Positions 1 to 12,250 of a stretch of DNA of 64,000 nucleotides are shown one piece after another (the stretch's first letter is position 1; each line of letters opens with the position of its first letter). The notes beneath the pieces are model-generated. The model saw only the letters and a list, made by a program, of their open reading frames with translations, did no database searches and had not been told where the DNA came from. The DNA comes from Clavelina lepadiformis (taxonomy: Eukaryota > Chordata > Ascidiacea > Aplousobranchia > Clavelinidae): assembly GCF_947623445.1 (NCBI RefSeq), contig NC_135244.1:5952001-6016000 (forward strand). Reading direction: 5' to 3'. Both the position numbers and the translations under genes were made by a program.

Positions 1-3000
1 AATTCAGTCTTTTCATTCTTGTTTGGCATCATGTTTTCTGGGTCCAGCAGTACCCTGAGCAGCCCTGTTAACTGCATTGCACAACTGAGCTCTGGATCGG
101 GGTCACAAATCATCTGCTCAATAACGAGATTTAAAAGAAACAAGTCGTCATCTCCGTCAGTGCAACTTTCATTCATTTCATGATGTGCAAAATCACGCAC
201 CATGGAAGGGCTGTGTTCTACAACGTGAGCAAATACATCAATTGCAAGTTTGTGCGATTGGGTGTCATCACTAGCTAATAACATTTCAACTGCTGGCAGC
301 ACACCAAGCTCTGATAGCCGACGAAAAAAATCATCACGGGCAGCAGGTTGCAAGGTCTGGGATAGAGAGCATAGCTCGCGTACAAATCCAGCAAGCTCAC
401 GACGACGTTCATCAGCAGTGGATTCCTCTCGAAGCTGTTTGAACATCAATGACAAGAGATTTTCATCACTTTGCACCAGATGTACGATTTCAGCCTGTTA
501 AGATTACAAATGATAATGTCGCTTGTTAGCTAAATAATTTCTCCGTATATATTCCGATTAGTAAAATGATATAAAAGTAAAATAACCAATTCATTATCAC
601 ATGGCTGAAAAAAAAACATCAATATAACGTACCTTATTAAAAAATATCAAAGAACTCAATGTAGAGAGCATGTTTTCTTCAAAAACAGAAGGAGTTGGCA
701 AAACTACATCCTGGATGTACTGCAGTCGAAAGGTTTGGTGAATTTTTCTTTTAAGGTCTGGATTTTGTATTGGTAGCACTTCCTTGAAACTAACTTCGCG
801 CAGAAGATACTCTCTATGTTTTTGTGGTTCCATCAGAGCTGGGTCATGTTCTAAACAGCCGACCACATCCATGATATTTCCTTCTTGCAACAAAACATCA
901 AACAAACTGCTTTTGTTTAAAAGAAATATGCTCTTCATTATTTCATACAAACGATGAAGGCCATCTGTATTTTCCAAGTCTTCACAGGTATGAAATAAAG
1001 TCAATAGTTTTGGTATGTAGTCAGACTCTTCAATCGCTCTAGCCAACTGTTCACGTCGTACTAGAGATGTCAATGCAGAAGAAAAAAGATCGGCAATTTC
1101 TTCCAGCTCTCCTAGTTCACAGGCCGGAAGCACATATGGAGAAGTGGATTGCCTTTGAAGAGAGCCATTGCTGTTGTCGAATGAACCGCTTGCTATTTCA
1201 TCATCTTCTTCATCAACATCTCCGATATCCTGAGTAATGTCCACAGATGGATCTTTTCCTTGAACCTATTCGCAAAATAGATTAATATAATATTAATAAA
1301 ATATTAAAATTATTAACGTTATACCATATGGTTAATAATTAATAATACAGTTAATATAGGACAGCGCACATCAATACTGAACACTGCTAGTTGTACAATA
1401 TAGAATACATATAAAAAATCTTGTTACACTTTCTCGGGTATGCTACTGATAGTTCCCTTATTCTCATTTTTTATACTAAACGAGAACGCAGTGTTTACAT
1501 ATGCCTTAAGTAAACACAACTGTGGTACTGATAACACCAGTCAATAAAACTGAGTAACTAGCTTAGGAAATACCGTTTCTTATTTAATTTTTCATCCTGA
1601 TTCCAAAAATACTGCCAAAACTTGTGTAGAATGTCAGGTTTCCCAGTTATCCCTTCAGTTACATATTAAAAGACTGAGTATACTACAACTCATAAAAAAT
1701 AGACAGAAACTGAAAGATCTTGCTATGGTAACAGTGCAAGTCTAACGGTTCAATCTTGATATTGCTAAGAGACAGTTTGCTAATGTTATTCACAGTTCTG
1801 ATTTTGTTGTCAACTGTTGGATGAAGGTTTGTTTCTCGCATTCTTCTTCTACAGTAGACTCAGTTTAGAAGAGCAATTGCAATCACAGGAACCTTTTTGA
1901 TACAGGTACGTTAGTTTTGAAACGCTCTTGAGATAAACATTTTTGAAATCTTTTGTCACTGTCATATCCCATACCCAAAGTTGAATGGAAGAAGTGAAGA
2001 TGAAAATGTACAAAATAAATTTTCAGATGACAATGTGCTTTGAACGCTTCACAGGGGAAAAAATTAACAAATATGAATTTGTAACATTGTCAGTTTCTTA
2101 ATTAAAAATTTCCAAAACTCCCAAATACTAAAAACTTGATTTTAATTATCCAGTGCTTTGAAAATACAAATGAGTCTTGCACAACAATACTTGCTGTGCA
2201 ATTTTCACAAAGTTTATTTATTAGGACCCAACTTTTTACCAAGCTTTTTTTGGGCCAAATGTTCCACATCAAAGCTTAATTTCGGTCCAAACATGCACTG
2301 ACAAAAGCAATTGATTGTATTTCTTGTTCAATTCAATTCAAAAATTTCCAAAAACCACAAATTATTTTCATTATCTAATGCTTTCACAATACATTTGACA
2401 AAACCCAATTTCATGTCTAAGGGTGAGTTTAACACTGAATTCAAAGGCAACCAGACAAAGACACAAGCTCCGTATTGAAATGCCATGTTACAATTGAATC
2501 CCTATTCCCTAATAACTGGTTTCTCAACCCATGAGTTATGATTCAAAGTTGAGTAACCAACTCGCCATCCAATTTTCAATGGGTCAGTAAATTTATTCGT
2601 TATGAGTCTATGACCCATTTTTTGACCAACCCATTTTCTGGTCCAAATACACACTGACAATTTTAAGCAATTGATTGAGTTTCAGTCAGTACCAAAATTC
2701 TTTTAGACCTATGTCTTAAAATATTGAAATTATCATCAAATTTTCTTTATTGCAACATGCTATCTACTGTGTAGTGTGTTTAATGAGCAACATGTAGAAG
2801 CTAAGTGACAGTTTTCAGGGACAATTGGTTACCATTATACAAAATGGCAGCCTTAAATCTTGGCGTTTGCTTGAACTATCAAACACTTTCCAATGCGGCT
2901 TTGCCTCGTGATTCTGCCTATGGTCCAAAAAAATTAACAGACAAAGGACTTTATGCAAACAGAAAACCAAAAAATATATGAAAAAACACAAACTCTACAT

Positions 3001-3879
3001 TGGTGGCGGTATACATAGACAAAAATTTTCTGTTGACCAGTGTTATCAGAAACAAAGATTGGTCAGGGTCTGGTTCAATAAAAAAATGTGTTGAAAACCG
3101 ATAGAACATATCACATCCTGGATAGATATTCCAATAGTGGCATAAGGTAGAATAAATTGCATATAAGACGACAATGGAATTAAATCTTTGCATGTGGATT
3201 TTCCGATTTCAAAATTGCAGCTAGCAGCTCTGACTAGATTGCAACCACAAGCTTATAGCATTGCTACAGACATGTGATACAACGACAAATTCATCCAATC
3301 ACACGCTTAAAACACCAGTACATCTGAAAAATTAGACAACCAAACTGCCCTTATATAACTACAATAGATAAGCTGTTGGTTAAAATATTGATGAATAAAT
3401 GCAAAGCGTGAATGAATTGAGCATTTTGACAAGCCGGAGTTGGTAAGATTTTTATCTTTATAAAAAACTGAGAGATATATAATGAAGGTAGTGCTATGGT
3501 ATCTCTGCAAATGGCATAATTTAGTATTAATTTTTATAGGTATGATATATACTGTTCATTCATTTTAAGAAAACAAACTTACTTCACAAATCTTTTCCCA
3601 TATCTCATCACAGCCAGCTTTTTCTTGAAAGCTCAAGGCGAGATCTGTGTTTTCTCCCTCAGACCAAACAATCAGTGTCTCTTGTTGCTTTTGGTATGCG
3701 GTGTCAGATAAAATTCGGGATTCTAGCAGCAGAGAACCATCCTGCTCTGCACGAACTTGCAGACTCAATCCTTTAAGGCGTTCTGTGTAGACTGCAGAGA
3801 CGTGACCTGTCCCACAATCGTCCCACTGTCTGTCCTCATTGAGGGTGTACACTTTTACACGCCGTCGTGTGTCAGCCAT
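1..3879 (-). CDS. PPP4R3: PP4 regulatory subunit 3 (PPP4R3/SMEK), 5' part, cut by window edge
   Basis: This encodes the regulatory subunit that targets protein phosphatase 4 to substrates such as phosphorylated repair and centrosome proteins. Exons on the minus strand are 3583-3879, 633-1265 and 494 down to base 1, where the window cuts the gene. All joins use GT/AG and keep frame, giving about 474 residues. Exon 1 (residues 1-99) is the EVH1/PH-like domain, starting [20 protein letters not shown], nearly identical to vertebrate SMEK. Exon 2 (100-310) and exon 3 carry the Smk-1 and armadillo-type region, with blocks such as [12 protein letters not shown] and [14 protein letters not shown]. 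The reading frame is still open at base 1 within the block [12 protein letters not shown]. The start codon is the first ATG and lies only 10 bp after the RPP38 stop, so the two genes may share a transcript. Family assignment is near certain. Confidence 0.95.
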
Positions 3880-3889
3880 ATTTAAAAAA

Positions 3890-6800
3890 TTATTTTTGCT
3901 TTTTCCTCTTTTTTTTGCCAGCCACGCTGCGATTGATGCAAATTTTTGTTGGAATGAAACAAGTATCGCTTATCGAATTAACTGAACGTTGCGCTTTACC
4001 AGTATTTGGTAATGGTTGTTCACTGGTTATTGGTTTCTTTATCCACGGCAATGTTATTGGGCTTAAACGTGATTCAATGGCATCCACAACTTGGGAAAAG
4101 TCTGGTAAGTTCAGATCCCTTCGAAAGCCAAGAGCAAGGGCAGTTTTCAAACCCAAAAGTGGAGCAACAGTGGTGCTTAAATCAGATATGCATGCAGCAG
4201 GTACTGATCGAGTAGCAACCAAGTGAATCAGATGCTGGGTGAGAAGAGCAGGTTTCGCAGATCGGCAAACCAACAGCAATGAAATCTGATCTTTTTCAAG
4301 AGCTTTAGTAACTTCGCGTATACCAACCAGGATATCACTCCTAAAAACAAAATAAAAAAATTTGAACGATGTTATATTCCTTATATATATAAAAAAAAGT
4401 ATTTGAAAGCTCACAGACATAAATCTGGGACATCAATTATTCTATTTTTTTTCAAAAGCACAGTGGGGACGAAAAAATCAAGCCAGTTGTTATTAGTTTA
4501 CGCCAATGAATGGCAAATAGAGACAAAGCCGAGATGGCTTAAAACGTGCTCAAAAATAATTATGATAATAATTGATGTTAACAACTAGCATGGCCTCTAA
4601 ACCAATATCATAACATATGGAAGCTATTCATAAAATGGGTAACAGTAATTGTGTTCATTGCATTGATAGTTACAGCGTTACACAAACGCTTTGTATAAAA
4701 TAGTTTGAACTTTATCATTTCAACATGTTCAGTTATGACATGTTACAAATAAGCTGAAATCTTTGGAGTTTTGTAACCACCGGTCATAGGCAAAATTTTA
4801 GCAGCTTTCTATGATCAGTTGATTACCCTAGAAACACGTGTTATATAACTTGCAGGGAAGTTATGATACATACCTAAATTTTATTAATATTTGGTAAATT
4901 ATATACATGTTAATTGCAAGATTCAAGCGAACGAAAAAATAACACTGCCTATAAAATTATCAAATATATCAAAAAGATTATTGCATAATTATATAATGAA
5001 GTAAATCAAAATGAGGAAGAAATCTTTCAGTAAAGATCATTCAACAAACACAGTCATGTTGTCAAGAAACAATCAGTTATATATGCTTTTGTTAAAAAAA
5101 ACAACTGCGCACATCATTATGTTGCAAGCTGCAACCCAATCAAAGAACCACATTAAAGTCATATTTTATTTTGAGCTGATAAATGAATTTAGTAGTCATC
5201 TGTGTGAAGAAGTTTAATATTTGCGTTTGTGCAAACCTGAATAATTTCAACCTCAGCACGTCTATTAGTTTCTATCATGAGCTTTGAAACAAATTGATAC
5301 ACAAATTTGAACCAAGGCAGTATAGATGTATACATAAATTATAACTGAAATGTATACATGTGTCATGCATTTTGGATAAAACACCATAAGTTATACCTAC
5401 CATAAGTTATACCTACAATAAGTTATACCTACCATAAGTTATACCTACCATAAGTTATACCTACCATAAGTTATACAGGTCTACAATAAGTTATACCTAC
5501 CATAAAAGCTTTAAGTTGGTTTAAAAAAATTATTTGCAGTAGTTATCATGTTAACATGCTACTACAAATAATTTTTGCATATCATGTTAACGTTGAATAA
5601 ACTCCAATGCTAGTGATGTATGCAATTATTCAGTAGATGTATGGTAAACAATAGGGACATTAACACATGAGAATAGTACACATGATAAGGATGATAAGGT
5701 TAAAATGCTCTCTGGGAGAAAATGCCTGCAGCACAAGCTTTTACACTGCACTTAACACAATGCCTAGTAGTTCACTCTGTTTATTGATACAAGTAAGGTC
5801 ATCCACATCATACATCAGAATTAAAATATAATTTAACTACCGTGCGTAAAGAGAGTGAGTGGTATCAGTGAAACAACAAAGGCAAAATAAGGCAATGCAC
5901 ACAGTATAGTAGATATGCAGCTCACTGCCTAGATTGCTAAAATAAAAAACTTTTTTAGAACTAACTAACCAACATCCAAACTAATGACAAAGTCATAAAA
6001 AGTAGATTTCGCTTTAACTAAGTGAAGTGGACTGATACTTAACTTCTACACACAGCACTGTAAATTATCACTTTTTTGTTTACTGCCCTCAAGGCTTGAG
6101 AATTCAGTACATCTAGCATTTAGAAACACCAAATGAAAAAATGGATTTAATAGTTCCAATTTTCCACAGAAATTCACTATTGCATTACTGTTTATATTCT
6201 ACGTACACTATTTATTCACAGAAAACTTTGTATCTTAAAGTTCAAATTTGGTAGTTAATTTTACTTCAGCTCTACAAATTCACAAACTTCTAAGTTTCTG
6301 TTTGCTTTATATGGACCAAATAATGTTATTTAGGTATCATAAGAAAACCAGAATAGTTATAAAAATGTTATACACTATTATATTATATAATTAGACACCA
6401 CTTTCACTGCACCTTAAGTTGGCCGTCACTTCCTGTTTGGGAAAGTCTGCTTTCAATTTTCTTTTTCCAGCTGATTTTAGCTTTTTTATTTCTGGATGAG
6501 ACTCGAATAATCTGCAATTGATACATAATATGTGAGCACCCAAATCTTAAAATTTTAGGCAAAACTGACAATAATCATAAAAAACGAACCAACAATCCAG
6601 AAGAGAGAAAAACGTTATTTGCAGTAGGATTTTAAAGGGACTTTTCACATGCAAGTAACACAAGCTGACTGTTCACATCAGCACAATGCTTAAAAGGGAA
6701 TAATCACAGCAACATATGTAACTTGTTCATTTTATGACTCATACCTCGTCAGCTCCGAAAGTATAGAAGGAGTGGTGCCCTTCTGTAGTTGAGGCCTGCT

Positions 6801-7195
6801 CAAACAACAACAAATTTTAGTACAACCTTTCAACAGCTAACAGGCACATCACATGTCTTGCAGAAATGCAAATATATATGGGTTAGGTTTTGCAATATTG
6901 TCACTTAATGATATTTCAAGTTGCCAGATGCAAGTATGCCATTAATTGGTAGAAAACAAAGTTGTTTATAACATTCATGTACCAGATTCACAATGTGGAT
7001 CCAATTACACCATTGATTAAGGTTATAATGTGTAAATTACTTTATAAGTTTATATAAAGATATGTAATTTACATCTACAAAAAGACATGAATTAAATACT
7101 CACCACGTCACAATGTATGGCTGCAATAGGCTGTTCTTTAAAACTGGTTTTTCTTCAGTCTTCTTAGTTATAGATGCAACAGAAGTTTTGGACAT
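3890..7195 (-). CDS. RPP38: Ribonuclease P/MRP protein subunit p38
   Basis: RPP38 is an L7Ae-family RNA-binding subunit of nuclear RNase P and RNase MRP, acting in tRNA and rRNA 5' processing. Exons on the minus strand are 7104-7195, 6745-6795, 6413-6511 and 3890-4340, in frame throughout (231 codons, 230 residues; human is about 283). The N-terminal block [15 protein letters not shown] aligns with the vertebrate N-terminus. The L7Ae core is in exon 4, with [39 protein letters not shown] and [15 protein letters not shown]. The protein ends in a lysine-rich tail, GKKKRKKQK. Intron 3 is about 2 kb and holds a minisatellite. The weakest point is the exon 3 donor (AAG|gtgcag), chosen because it alone restores the frame into the L7Ae domain. 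No polyadenylation signal is visible between this stop and the PPP4R3 start. Confidence 0.88.
5385..5505. repeat. 16-bp minisatellite in RPP38 intron 3
   Basis: A tandem array with the unit CATAAGTTATACCTAC (16 bp) is repeated about seven times. There are a few substitutions and one copy carrying an extra few bases. It lies deep inside the 2 kb third intron of RPP38, away from splice sites. It is likely length-polymorphic between individuals. No function is apparent. Confidence 0.9.
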
Positions 7196-9351
7196 GTCTT
7201 GGACATTTTACAATGAGTTACCCATTTCCTTAAATACCATACAGCAAACTACAAACAAAACTGCTGTCAAAAGTTTGAAGTTGAAAAAGTTACCAATGGT
7301 TAATGAATGCCAAAATTTGACAAAGACATTTTGTATACTTCATGCGAAGAAATAGCAAACATTTACTGGGAAAAATAACTAAAATAAAAATTCAAACTGT
7401 CCTATAAGCGGCCATTGGATTCTACCAGAATATATAGCGAAAATACTGTTATGAGCGCACACAAAAAAGCTGAAGATAATTGGTTAAACTGGCCCGTTTA
7501 TTGGCATTATGTGTTATGCAGAAGCTTTTAGACATCTTCAGAGATGTGAAAACAAACCCAGAGATATTTTTGCATGCCACCAAAGAACTTTCAAATTACA
7601 ACAATAAATTTCAAGCTGAGAACAAAACCAAAGTTAGAATAGGTATACGGAAACTTGTCACTATACATTTATGTACAAATGAAACAAGTAATCTAACAGT
7701 ACACAGAGTCATATAAACTTTAGTTTCAAAAATGAAATAAAAAGCATTCCGAAATGAAATGTGGCGAGTGATCTAAAATCTAAATGGAAACGTCATGCCT
7801 TAGTACAGGAACATTTAGCCCCGTGCTAAAGCATGACTTAAACGCAAATATGATTTCTCCATCCCCACTCAAGCCAATTTACCATGCTCAGCTGCAAGCA
7901 TTTTACCACAGTCGAATTTTTTGTTCATCTTTTAATTGGTTTTGTATGGTCTTATTACAATTTGATTCTGTCCACTAACAGTAAAAAACAGTAACAAGAT
8001 TTATTAATACCTTGCTGTAAGGCAGATACAGTGGCACCAACTACCAAACCCAGATCAGATGCCTATTTGCAAATCAGACACTCTACCACAACACTAGTGA
8101 CCATAAAACAAATGTATATACATGTATGTCCAATTACAATGTCATGATACATATGAAGTATTCGCTAGAGCAATAATCTCATTTTAAACAGAAGGCTCCT
8201 TTTATCTTTCTCCTTTTGACTACACTTAGGCCTAGCTTGGCATGAAAAAGTTCTGCGTAACAAGTTCTGCGTAACAAGTTCTGCCTCTGATTAAGTGATT
8301 AACAATGATACACATACTAAATTTTACAAACGATTGCCAAATATAAAAGGCGAATAATCTTGATGATATCACAGGCACTAAATGTGCTTTGATATCAATC
8401 ACTACAGCTCTAACATTCACTTTACTGTCCACTTCCGATAAGGAATATTTGGAAACAAATAAAACTCTGCTAATACGGATTACAAAAAATGTTGCATTCG
8501 TGTATTTAATTTTTCATGTTTGTCGCATGTCAATGTTTGTGTTAGGTGCAGACATTGACCAAAAAGTTTTTTAACTTGAATTATTTTTTTTTGACGCAGT
8601 TGCATTTTCAAAACAGTTCTTTTTGTGCTTCTCTATCTGGTGTTGCCTTGGATGCATGTTATTTTACGTAAATTAATTTCAGTGTAATGTTGATTTCGAT
8701 TATCCAAATAGCTCGCTTAACAGCCAGTTTTCGATAAACAAAGTTGCCTGGGTTAACAATTTCTGACTGAATAGAACAATACTCAATAATAATAGAACAA
8801 CAAACAATACAAAAAGCCTTTTGTATGATTTGAGAAAATTTTTTATTTCTTTTCTCTTAATCATTTGATTAAAGGCAAAAAGAGTGAACAAAAGGCTTAT
8901 AGCAAGTGTGTGGTGAGGTCAGTGTCACAATAGTCTTTAATGCATATTCGAAAATTTGTATGATACACCTGATGACTTGTATCTTACTGTTTATTTTTCG
9001 CCATAGACTGTGGGGAGCAAAAACCATGTTGTTAACCTCGATGTAGACTGCTCAAACAAGAAATACGTTCACAGTCAATCAACGAATCTGGTGCAGAAAT
9101 TTGGTTTATACCCCCATTTATCGATGTAGGATCGCCACACATTCTATATCATACGTACTGGTATAACACTGCCATGGCATAAATTTTGGCTACATTAAAA
9201 AGTGTGGCACCTGCACGCATGAGGTTCATCAACGTTCATGCCAAACTTTTTTATCTTCTCCTCATTTTATAATAAAAAAACAAACAAAGGGTATTTGAAT
9301 GTCAATTTACAATTAACAAATTGAGACTTTAGTGCATGTCATGACACATAA

Positions 9352-10184
9352 ATTTGCATCTATGCATGCACGATTTTTTGTCAAAAAATGCCCTACTTTC
9401 CAGTTGAGCATTTTGGTAAAAAACTTATTGGCACATTTGCCCAAGGAGTTAAAAGCAAACTTTTTAACAAGGGATATAGTGAGGTGAGACCAACATGTGA
9501 TGGTGAGGTCATGGTCATTGGATACCAGGCTGCGTTTGATAGGCTAGAACTATTTTTGCATAGTATGTTCAGTGCACTTTACCCTCGCAACAATAAAAAA
9601 TATGCTTATACAGTTATAGGGGTACATATTTCTGTATTTGGTGTGCACACTACCGACTTAACATTTAGGTACAGTCCTAATTAATTCAACTTCACATTGA
9701 TTTACTTATTTATTAGCTAAGCCAAATACTGATTGGCCAGACTGCAGAATATGTCACTTTTCGACAAGATCTCCAGCGTTCAAAGGCGATCACCTTGTTG
9801 AGTCGGTGTGCAGTAAGGAGATGTGGTGTGCTGGTAGACACCAAATAAAATTTTTGGTGCTCATCACGTATCAAACTCTGCAGCCTGGCCGATTGGAAAG
9901 TTTTCGAAGTACGCTGGAGATTAAAATTAATTTCGGGTATAATGGCTATGGTTTCATCTTGTTTCGCGGCAAATTACCCACCTCAAAACAGAAAACTTTT
10001 TAATCTGGGGCTTGAAAACCAAGGCAAAACTGCCTGTAGACTCATAGGCTACAAACGTAAGTTCAGAACTTGTTATAGTAAGTAAATATAAGACAGAAGC
10101 TTAATTGCACCCCTATTAGGCTAAAATTTGCGTCTTTGTACGCATGATTTCTCACAGAAAACTGTCATACTTTCTAATTGAGTT
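9352..10184. repeat. Diverged direct repeat pair
   Basis: Bases about 9352-9410 and 10125-10184 are similar by eye. Both run from AATTTGC through a T/A-rich stretch to a block like CTACTTTCCAGTTGAG or CATACTTTCTAATTGAG. The spacing is about 770 bp. This could be the two ends of a degraded element or a local duplication. The alignment was made by eye only. Confidence 0.3.
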
Positions 10185-10864
10185 TAAATTGCAAATAGTG
10201 ACAAACCGGCAGCAGCACAGATCTATGCCGATAATTAAGATCCAATTCAAATTTTACAGCCACAAGCCAAGGACTTTCACCAAAAAACTGTTCAATAGGT
10301 TGTTAATCGAAACAAAATGATCTAAATTTAGAGTAAAAACGGCATCAGTTACCGGTAATCATCGCCAGCGGGCCGACAACAATCTAAAGGATTACTCTAA
10401 CGACAAACAAAACTGGAGAAAAAAGTTCACAACGACAAGTGCTTTTCTCCAGCCATTTTGAGTTTCAGAAAAAAAGGATTTTTTTTTTAAAAAGATCAAA
10501 ATAGGAGAAATTAAAATTACCTCCGTGAAACAAAATGAAAAATTTTATTTTCGATTTTTGTAAATTTACATTTTGTAAATGTTCACAAATTCTAAAAATT
10601 AGCCTAACCTATATCGATGCCGACAATGAATTGAAGATTGTATTGAATTAGTAATAAATCCATAATATTCAGGGCTAATTAGACCTGCAGCGGAGACGAT
10701 CAGATGGCCACCACCTGCTACTAAAAATTCGTTACTATCTCATACTTCAAAGGTGTTAAGCAGTCAGGTGTTTATGAAGTGATCTTTAGACATAGCTTCG
10801 TGTTTGTAGTACCAATTATTGAATAGTAGTTGTAGCGACAAGTGGAACACTACAGTCCACAGAC

Positions 10865-10930
10865 CAGTGGTTCTCAACTGCAGGTCCGCGGACCGGATAA
10901 GGTCCGTATTAATTTTTTGGAGGTCCGAAA
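10865..10930 (+). mobile_element. hAT-type transposon left terminus (relic)
   Basis: The sequence starting CAGTGGTTCTCAACTGCAGG at 10865 matches the classic terminal motif of hAT/Charlie elements (CAGTGGTTCTCAAA...). It is followed by the palindromic GGTCCGCGGACC. I found no matching right terminus or 8-bp target duplication downstream, so it is probably a truncated copy. The end coordinate is only the part I can justify. Confidence 0.45.
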
Positions 10931-11449
10931 TAAAACTACTTCAAACTTTTATCCCTCGATTATAAACCTTATTTTATAAGAATTTACGGTTAGTATCAAA
11001 ATTTTAATACCATGTTTTTGAAGCGTGACAAAGCGTCGTGCAACATAATAATATGCTTGAGCTTTCATCGTGACAGTCACTATGCATTCAGTGTGACGTC
11101 ACTCGTAGCCCAAGTATCATTTGTTACCGTTTACCTAAATGCTACGTTTTGGAGTAATATAATTAATATTGAAAAAGCTTAGGGTCACACTAAAATGGTT
11201 AAATACATTATAAAATAAAATCAAGGCATCTTTCAAGTTATTTTGTTTCTGGCAATAGATGCATAAGAAACTCAGGCACAACGTGGTAAAAATCATAATA
11301 CGGTGGTGATATTATCATTTTAAACCAATGCCTTTGTATTATTATAAAGGCATTGGTTACCGTTAAACAGACCGCGAGTAACGTATAGGCTATGTATCAT
11401 TCAGAAATGGCAAATTTCTTTGTGACTGAATTGTTTTGATTGTTTGTCA

Positions 11450-11530
11450 GCTCGGCAGCGTAGCTAGTGGTAGGCAGAGCGATTCCGTGATAGACTCGCA
11501 ATTATGTGGCTTGCGACCACTGAAATCTAC
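11450..11530 (+). repeat. Possible tRNA-derived SINE relic
   Basis: The stretch contains TAGCTAGTGGTAGGCAGAGC followed by GACTCGCAATTATGTGGCTTGCGACC. This resembles a box-A region plus anticodon-arm region of a tRNA-derived SINE. Box B is degenerate, so it is not a functional tRNA gene. The call rests on resemblance only. Confidence 0.25.
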
Positions 11531-11920
11531 AAACACAAAATCGAGGATAAATGTCAGCTAGAATCTTTCAACGTTTCCTTACAAGTTCAAATTGATTTCC
11601 TAGGTTATATACTTATAATACTCTAAGTAGAGCGTTTCCTTGATTTCCTATGTCTTGTGTCCACCATTAGCAGATTTCCATAGTTTGGGGTTGGAGATAT
11701 TTCCTCGGATCCCAACTTTTCTTATTTCCTTCTCTTTATGTCGATTTCCTAAAATTAGTGTTGCCCTACGGCCTACAGCACTTTTATTTGTAGGATATGT
11801 CGAAAATTGGTATCATAGTTGTTGAACTTGTTGAGTTGAAGGCTTGACTTGACAGCAATCAATCAAGAAATGTTTAGGCTGCTATGTATTGATGTACCGG
11901 TCCGTGTTAACTATTTATAG

Positions 11921-12250
11921 TATATCCTTTTCAAGATTGTGGTTGCAAGACTTTTTCAATCACCTATACTTAACAATGGAAATTATGGACCCACTTTGAT
12001 TCTTTTTTATATTACAAACGTTCTGGGCATTTGATTGTGAAGATTTCGCTCAGGTGAGTTGCATGTGAATTAGGCCTACTTCATGCGAAAAAAAAGCTGA
12101 AAATATGTTGGCTATTTCTTATTATACAGTGCTTTGAGTCATATGCACTGAGCTTGTCCAATACAACATCTAGATATGTGGTCAACAAAGAATGTGATGT
12201 AAAAGTGTGCGTGTAATCTGCGCCACGTTACATAGGCTAATTTTATTTGG
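11921..12250 (+). mobile_element. Dispersed repeat, uninterrupted copy of the 19.5-21.2 kb element arms
   Basis: This segment aligns with the left arm at 19476-19781 and with the reverse complement of the right arm near 20290-20640. Shared blocks include TTAACAATGGAAATT, CAAACGTTCTGGGCATT and GATTTCGC(T/C)CAGG. It runs on through the position where the other copy is broken by an insertion at about 19782. The gtgagt after the CAG and an acag before the next block are preserved like splice sites. Confidence 0.6.

Noticed and set aside
3867-4226. 119-codon plus-strand open frame
   Set aside because: It is the antisense shadow of the RPP38 last exon, whose minus-strand frame is clearly the L7Ae domain.
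9388-9684. 98-codon open frame starting MPYFPVEHFGKK
   Set aside because: No homology recognised, and its beginning lies within a stretch duplicated at about 10125, where the frame is broken; it is more likely repeat-derived.
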